From the NCBI GenBank assembly GCA_028565635.1, contig JAOXYB010035483.1:1-13885 (forward strand): DNA of 13,885 bases, in the 5' to 3' direction. Numbering within the stretch: position 1 is the stretch's first letter; each line of letters begins with the position of its first letter. Below are positions 8,777 through 13,885 of this stretch, piece after piece. A program made the translations under genes and the position numbers. The stretch is from Phoronis ovalis. Lineage: Eukaryota; Phoronida; Phoronidae. The notes beneath the pieces are model-generated. The model was given only the letters and a program-made list of their open reading frames with translations, had not been told where the DNA came from and ran no database searches.

Positions 8777-9040
8777 TTTATTTACCACAGGGTATATTTT
8801 CAAAAAATATTTGTTTATCACAGGGTGTATTTCTTGGAAAACACATTTACAACAGGTATGAAAAATTGAGGTTCGTAAATGTTTCCATATTTTATCACTG
8901 CACGGTATATATAATTTACAAACAAATTTTACACAGGGTATCTATTTCGGGAGTTATTTACGACGGTATATTTTTCATGTTTTTTCATTCATGACGGGGT
9001 ATATTTTTGGTGATCTCTATTTACCACAGGGTTAGGGTTT
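8777..9040 (+). repeat. Degenerate tandem array, unit about 27-46 bp (TTTACCACAGGGTATATTTT-like)
   Basis: About eight diverged units recur near 8781, 8814, 8846, 8891, 8929, 8955, 8987 and 9020, each with a TTTAYNACAGGGTATWTTT-like core. The array is flanked by text that looks like the rest of one repeat element: GTGCCGCTCAATAGGCCCC at about 8721-8740, and a GC-richer tail ending ATCCCCCGGG near 9090. The open frame at 8722-8994 follows from the repeat and is not a gene. Confidence 0.75.
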
Positions 9041-9499
9041 TTCACCTTGGGCCGCACACCCCTACCAACTTTTCTGTCAGGTATCCCCCGGGATTTTGTC
9101 ACACAACCTAGTGCATGCACATAATAGTAGTCAATTACAGTAATTGTTTCAGGTTAAATGTGGCTATCTGTAATATTTATCTCATGCTCCTGTGTCACCC
9201 TGCTTAAAGAAATAATTTTAAAAAGTCATAATCACATGTGCAGTGTAATCCAATTGTATTCATCCATGTGGAGCAATTTCGAATGCTTATTGTCGTTAGT
9301 GGAGATATTTAATGGTAATTTTCAGAACAAGAACTTTCCTTAACAACAACTCCTTCGAAAATTATGCAATTTTGAATTATGTTAGGTATTATACGGCGTA
9401 CTAAAGCATTCACGCTGACAAAAAAATGTTTCAACAATGGAATGTGCTTTAGTTCTGTATCTATAGGTTTTTTTCTGTACTTTCAGCTTGCAAATTTAG

Positions 9500-12400
9500 A
9501 TGGCAACAAATAATTTTAGCCACAACGGTAATCAAGACAGTGCTCCGTATGACCGCGACTTACAGCAGGTAATGGCTGATGGTCCAACGTTAAACAACAT
9601 GAGTTCTGTGCAGGGTGATGAAGATATTGATCTCTCTGCTGGATACGGTCAACCGCAACAGCCAATTGGTGGTCCAAGAACAGCAATTCCAAGATCACAT
9701 ACTGTTCCTCCAGGTATGTAATTAAGATCTATATTAGTATTGATTTATCAGTTGGAAAATATCGTAATATTTCTGTTGCTGCTGCTCTCCATGTTTTGAG
9801 AGAAAAAAAGAATCTATTTGCACCACTACATACTTGGGCATTATTGGAAGTTCTATGATCTGGTAGTTAAAGAAGAATGTACAGAATCATACAAACAGAC
9901 AATTTTTACTGCGTATCATATGAAACCTCATATTTATAGCTAGTAGCATTTCCATAGAATTATTTACAGAATATGACAATTTTTTAAAATAAATTTGTGG
10001 ATTAGAAATACAGCATTGAAAAGTCATTACTGATGCAACACCACTTTCCATTGTGGTATTTTAAATGTTTACATCTCAAGTTCTGTGATCCAGAGGACTG
10101 ATATGCCTCTATTAACCAGCATACTTCTAATTGTCTGTAAGTGCATTTTCATGTCATTGTATTCTGCGACAAGTCAAATTTGTATAAATTGTAATATCGC
10201 TAAGTGAAATAAATTAATATAGATGCATGTAAAAATATTATATATATCCATTGTATTGTGAGTAATAAAATTTCTGTTAATTTTATGTAATAATTGTATG
10301 TTATTCAGAACACATCCACCCTCGTATACAGCTGGTTATCACATACCTTTAAAATGTGCTTTATGCACATCACATTATGTGCTTGATATATGTGGGACCA
10401 GTAAACTGTATAAAGTACTATTATGCTGGTATATATATATATTAACTGCAGCTGTGCATAAGCAGACTTGGTATATCATTAATATTCATGTAACAGGCTG
10501 GAGACATATATGACTTGGAAGTGCCAAAATTATTCTAGCTTTTAGTTTTTGTTTAACAGAGTCACTATACTTGTGGAATATATGGTCATAATTTTAAAGA
10601 GATATGATCATCTGTAAGTAGAATGTACATGTGTAGAGGTAGGAGGAACTGATTAGTGAAGCTCTTTAACTATATAGTCTAATGTGCTCATTTACAATAT
10701 TTACAGCTAAATCAGAACCAAACTGGAATGACACACCATTGCTAGAATATGCTTTAACTCTATATGTAAAGTCTCAACTGACAATGACCAGTAAACTTAA
10801 AGCATGTGCTTACTGTGTTGACACCACTGTATGCTGTCATATAGCTATATTTTTTTGTCATACCAGTCAAATAATATCTGCTCTTTGTAATTTTAAGAAA
10901 GCATAAAGAACGTATATAACTAGTAAGTTGTCTACTGACAAATTTCACTAAATCAGCAAGTTTTTTGTTTTCTAGCTACCAGCTCAGTTCCTTATGGTTC
11001 TCATACTAATGGTAATCAGGGTTATGGAGCAAGACCAAGGCCTGTCGCCATGAATGCCGCATCAAAGCTGGACTTCCTTAAGTCATGGGGAATCAACACG
11101 TACAAGTGTACAAAGCAGGTTATTTCAGAAAAACTTGGTAAAACAACAAAAACAGTGGATGCTGAAATGGAAAGTAAGATTAAGGAACTACGAGAGACAC
11201 AACAGAAGTATGCTCATGTTTTAAAATTAGCAAGGATTTTAACATCTCATTTCTTCAATATGGTACAAACACAGAGAGCATTAGGAGATAGTTTTACAGA
11301 ATTGGCTCAGAAATCTTCCGATTTAGAGGAAGAATTTGGCTACAATGCTGAAACACAGAGGGCACTTTGTAGGAATGGAGATGTTTTAATAGGTAATGTA
11401 TTTTTTGTTGCTGTATTGTCTGTGTTGTTTTATGGAAGTTATCCACACAAAGGTAATAGCGTTTTTGCCAGTACTAAGTAGCAAACCCAAATGATTCCAC
11501 ACGTTTTGTGAATGAATCACGTGAAAACACAGAAAACAGCATTCACAAAATGTAGAATTATGGGATTGTGTGTGTCCGTAGTGCATGTGACTAGCCTATT
11601 GGTCTGGAGCTAATAGTGATTTCAACAAAAGCATGCTTTGCTTCTCTTGATAGCTGCTCCTTTTTTATGTAACAGTCTATAGTGTTAATTAAAGTCAATT
11701 AAACAATGACATGCACCATTTATCGAATCTGTGATTTGGGTGGCTCCAGAAGTAGAAACCATTTTATGATAATTATGCTTTGCCAAACGAACAGCCTTCT
11801 AATTTATCAGTGTGCTTTATTTGTTATAACATTTAGCATCAATAAGCATCTCGTTTTCACATTGTACGTTTTATATAGAATAGTTTGTGAGACCACATCC
11901 ATATAATTAGGAAGAGGGAATATTAATGTGGTTCTGGGCAATGCTGTAACTATACATTAAACAAATAATATACACCTACTGCTTTGATCTTCTAAGGTAC
12001 ACAGTATGGCAATAAAGGTTGTATGGATGCAATCTGTAATAATAGGCAATGTTACATAAATCTTGATTTTTCCATTTGTAGGGGCTTTAAACTTTTTCAC
12101 GTCTAGTGTGAATACTCTTTGTAACAAAACCATAGAGGACACCCTGCTAACTGTAAAAAACTATGAAACTGCCAGGTAAGTGTTTTGAGCAAAGTGCTTA
12201 AAAATATCTATCAAGTCTTGCAGCTACCATGTAAAACTTTGAAGTCCTAGTTACATAAACTATGGGTTTCATTAGATCATTTAGTGCACTATCACACACA
12301 ACCAGATATCAAAAAATATATTGTTTTTCAGTTCAAATTATATATGCATTAAATAAAGACTAATTTAAAAAAAAATATGCAAAATAATAGCTACAACAAT

Positions 12401-13004
12401 CCTTAAGCATAAAGGTTATTTTGAGAAAGAAGTTTTTAAAAAATCTTGTTTGCTTATAAAGAACTAGAAATGAACCCTACTGTAATCTATATTGGAATTA
12501 ATGTCTGGGTGCGCACTCATCAGAATTAGTGTCTAGGTCAAAATCTAGGTTTGGAAATATTGTCGAGATAAAATGCTAAAAACTGAAACTAAGAAGGCAT
12601 TTAACGTGCAAATATGCAAGAGCGAGGATTGTACAATGTCAACAGTATAAATATATCTATGTCACAACGGAAGTAAGCTACCGATCACGCTTACACCCCG
12701 ATAGAGGTGCGCACCTAGACGCAGTAGTCGCAGGAAAAGTCCGCTCCATTCTTTTCGTAGTAGAGATATCACCTACTGTTTGTAAAAATAATGACATTGG
12801 CCAATTATCATTTCTTGTTTATCTTTTAGAGTTGAATTTGATGCCTATCGCTCTGACTTTGAAGCATCACAGACTGCGCCAAAAGATAATGCGGCAGCTG
12901 TCAAACTTGAAGAAAATCGAAAAAAGTTTGAATTCCATAAACAGAAGTTTGAACAGCTACGAAGTGATGTTAACATTAAACTCCAATTTTTAGATGAAAA
13001 TAGG
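9500..13004 (+). CDS. ARFIP2: Arfaptin (ARFIP1/2 family), exons encoding residues 1-300, 3' partial
   Basis: Arfaptins are BAR-domain proteins of the trans-Golgi that bind Arl1, Arf and Rac1 GTPases and sense PI4P-rich curved membrane through an amphipathic helix. Coding exons are 9500-9713, 10976-11392, 12082-12175 and 12830-13004, with intron phases 1, 1, 2 and then 0, totalling exactly 300 codons. ATG 9500 directly follows an in-frame TAG (9497-9499), fixing the start. Residues 1-96 are polar and Gly/Gln/Asn-rich (disordered). The arfaptin-homology/BAR domain runs from about 102 to beyond the window. Conserved blocks are [72 protein letters not shown] and KLQFLDENR, each with a close counterpart in human ARFIP1/2. 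Donors (GTATGT, GTAATG, GTAAGT, GTAAGA) and acceptors are canonical. About 40-50 C-terminal residues (final BAR helix) lie to the right. The symbol follows the gene neighbour; invertebrates usually have one arfaptin, equally related to ARFIP1 and ARFIP2. Confidence 0.96.
9714..10975 (+). other. Arfaptin intron after the N-terminal exon
   Basis: A 1.26-kb phase-1 intron, GTATGT to TTTGTTTTCTAG. It is mostly featureless AT-rich sequence. Around 10707-10790 an open, splice-site-bounded segment could be a cassette exon (see findings). The open frame at 10298-10513 is judged chance. Confidence 0.85.
11393..12081 (+). other. Arfaptin intron between the two BAR-domain exons
   Basis: A 689-bp phase-1 intron from GTAATG to TCCATTTGTAG. 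The exon frame reads about 90 bases into this intron before a stop, so the open frame alone overstates the exon. The homology to arfaptin stops exactly at the splice donor. No other feature was seen. Confidence 0.9.
12176..12829 (+). other. Arfaptin intron before the last in-window exon
   Basis: A 654-bp phase-2 intron from GTAAGT to TTATCTTTTAG, splitting an Arg codon. It contains two short GTGCGCAC palindromes (12509-12516 and, within AGGTGCGCACCT, 12705-12716) and a locally GC-richer patch at about 12660-12750. Nothing coding. Confidence 0.9.
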
Positions 13005-13078
13005 GTAAGAAATGCAATTCAAAACTGTAATCTGGCTCTAAATCATTGATAACCCCTTTAAACATTTGCAACAAAATA

Positions 13079-13627
13079 CTGTAAATCCCTTATTTCCGCG
13101 AGAAATTAATTTACACGAATTTAGCGAGGACATTAGGTCACGTAAATTAGTACTTCATTTTTAATAGGATCGGCAATTCCAATATGGTAGCACCCATCCA
13201 GATTGGCAATCCGTCATTTTTAAATTTCAAGAAAAACGACAACACATTTAAACAATTTAGTACTCACCACCTTTATTCACATTTATTAAAACCACAATGA
13301 AATCCCAAATAAATATGTGATAAATTATAAATTTGGCTTTTGTGTACCAGGAAGAAATGACTTTATTCACCATTTACTGAGCACTAGGAAACCTTCCATT
13401 GTCCTGTAACAATATTCTATCTTTGTATAAAATGAAACTGTTAAGTACCCCCCCCCCCCCCCCTCCATAGTGTAACTTTTCACAATATCCAGCTGCCTTT
13501 GTGTTGCCATTGTTTACCACAAATCTCGCACCTAACAGGTTTAGAAAAACAGGTCACTTGAGGTTGATAATTCGCATTATTTGATACTTGCGAAATTAAG
13601 AGACCGCGAAAATAAAGGGATCTACAG
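13079..13627. mobile_element. 549-bp MITE with terminal inverted repeats and TA target duplication
   Basis: The left end CTGTAAATCCCTTATTTCCG matches the reverse complement of the right end (CTGTAGATCCCTTTATTTTC, continuing GCGG) over about 22 bases. The element is flanked by TA on both sides (13077-13078 and 13628-13629). TA duplication and short inverted ends fit a Tc1/mariner-type non-autonomous element. Subterminal sequence remains loosely palindromic for another ~20 bp (AATTAA, TTCGC). It has no transposase frame, only a chance 60-codon frame on the minus strand. A 16-base C run lies inside. Confidence 0.8.
13448..13463 (+). repeat. Poly-C run (16 C)
   Basis: An uninterrupted mononucleotide run inside the MITE. 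Length variation and sequencing error are likely here; it has no evident function. Confidence 0.95.
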
Positions 13628-13681
13628 TATGGAAATAAATGATTCAGATAACGAGTTTTCAAGAAGATGGAGATGGTTTAT

Positions 13682-13885
13682 TATGCCCATCACTATGTAT
13701 TAATAGTGAAAGGGCATATAGCCGTACTGTATGCGTCGTCGTCGGCGGTGTATGTAACCTTTTGTTTGTGTTGCTATAACGGCTTCAGCTTTTGTCAGAT
13801 CATCTTCATATTTGGTACAGGGTAAGTACACGTCAAAGCACAGGTCGGATATAATTTTGACCTCGATTACTTCCAAGATGGCCGA
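13682..13885 (+). repeat. Dispersed repeat, right window edge
   Basis: It starts with a small hairpin (TATGCCC ATCACTA ... TAGTG AAA GGGCATA, 13682-13718) followed by a GCGTCGTCGTCGGCGG trinucleotide-like patch. Its part at 13756-13819 resembles the window start (1-64) in the same orientation. Probably one interspersed element of unknown class, truncated by the window edge. Confidence 0.55.

Larger units (their letters stand above)
5388..9486 (+). other. Arfaptin first intron (inferred, ~4.1 kb)
   Basis: A repeat-rich stretch with no convincing exon on either strand. The first 0.9 kb is GC-richer and packed with TAGTCCTG words and a large palindrome. Stretches 6275-7915, 7980-8720 and 9110-9486 are AT-rich with nothing recognised. 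The open frames at 5694, 7629, 8483 and 9158 (60-66 codons) have no recognisable domain and no supporting splice pattern. Confidence 0.55.
13005..13885 (+). other. Arfaptin next intron (partial, runs off the window)
   Basis: It begins with the donor GTAAGA. I looked for the last BAR-helix exon (a block like human KVMHKQLLLFHNA) and did not find it, so it lies further right. The intron is largely filled by a MITE and a dispersed repeat. Confidence 0.8.

Noticed and set aside
8722-8994. 90-codon open frame
   Set aside because: It is generated by the degenerate tandem array; the repeated peptide fragments follow the DNA repeat, not a protein family.
9516-9698. 60-codon minus-strand open frame inside arfaptin exon
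   Set aside because: It is the antisense shadow of the N-terminal arfaptin coding exon, with no recognisable motif.
11393-11481. Extension of the arfaptin exon as one open frame to 11481
   Set aside because: Homology to arfaptin stops at the GTAATG donor after 11392 and resumes in phase at 12082. The extension is hydrophobic intron read-through.
12705-12716. AGGTGCGCACCT palindrome and a second GTGCGCAC at 12509
   Set aside because: Short palindromes in a locally GC-richer intron patch. Two 8-mers are not enough to claim a binding site or element.
1-13885. tRNA, rRNA, CRISPR, bacterial operon or viral genes
   Set aside because: No cloverleaf with A/B boxes, no regularly spaced identical repeats with unique spacers, no long prokaryote-style frames, and no viral-type proteins were seen. 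The only retroelement remnant is the LINE fragment at 3517-3894.

Overview
This window is nuclear DNA of an animal. Coding sequence is a small share of an AT-rich background, is split by GT/AG introns of 0.3 to 4 kb, and is interspersed with non-autonomous repeats. The three recognisable genes are animal housekeeping or ciliary genes. Their divergence from the vertebrate proteins and the style of the repeats (palindromic foldbacks, a TA-flanked MITE, degenerate 30-40 bp tandem arrays) suggest a lophotrochozoan, most likely a bivalve mollusc. That taxonomic guess is inference. No prokaryotic, viral or CRISPR features were seen.

Layout. (1) 460-948, plus strand: the last two exons of DNAAF6 (PIH1D3), a cytoplasmic assembly factor for ciliary dynein arms. 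(2) 4907 down to 1647, minus strand: a complete three-exon gene for the small mitochondrial import chaperone TIMM10B (Tim9b/Tim10b), reassembled here from exons 4907-4875, 3331-3236 and 1916-1647 (132 aa). It converges tail-to-tail with DNAAF6. (3) About 4910-5390: a compact intergenic segment with a perfect CRE (TGACGTCA, 5253-5260), interpreted as a shared divergent promoter. (4) 9500-13004, plus strand: four coding exons giving the first 300 residues of arfaptin (ARFIP2-like). A probable non-coding first exon ends at 5387, and the C-terminal exon(s) lie beyond the right edge.

The most interesting gene-level result is the head-to-head TIMM10B / arfaptin arrangement. The human genes TIMM10B and ARFIP2 are also divergent neighbours (11p15.4), so the pair appears to be an old, conserved bidirectional gene pair.

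Non-coding sequence. The introns and promoter flanks hold an exact 189-bp tandem duplication of a LINE reverse-transcriptase fragment (3517-3894); an imperfect foldback with ~115-bp arms (4371-4663); a palindrome with ~100-bp arms (5914-6270); a cluster of TAGTCCTG words and GGGTCATGACCC palindromes around the promoter (4704-6270); a 45-bp hairpin bounded by 8-bp direct repeats (7919-7979); a degenerate tandem array (8777-9040); a 549-bp TA-flanked MITE (13079-13627); and related dispersed-repeat pieces at the two window ends. The genes do not form a pathway. TIMM10B acts in mitochondrial inner-membrane import, arfaptin at the trans-Golgi and DNAAF6 in cilium assembly. I see no evidence of a novel multi-gene system.
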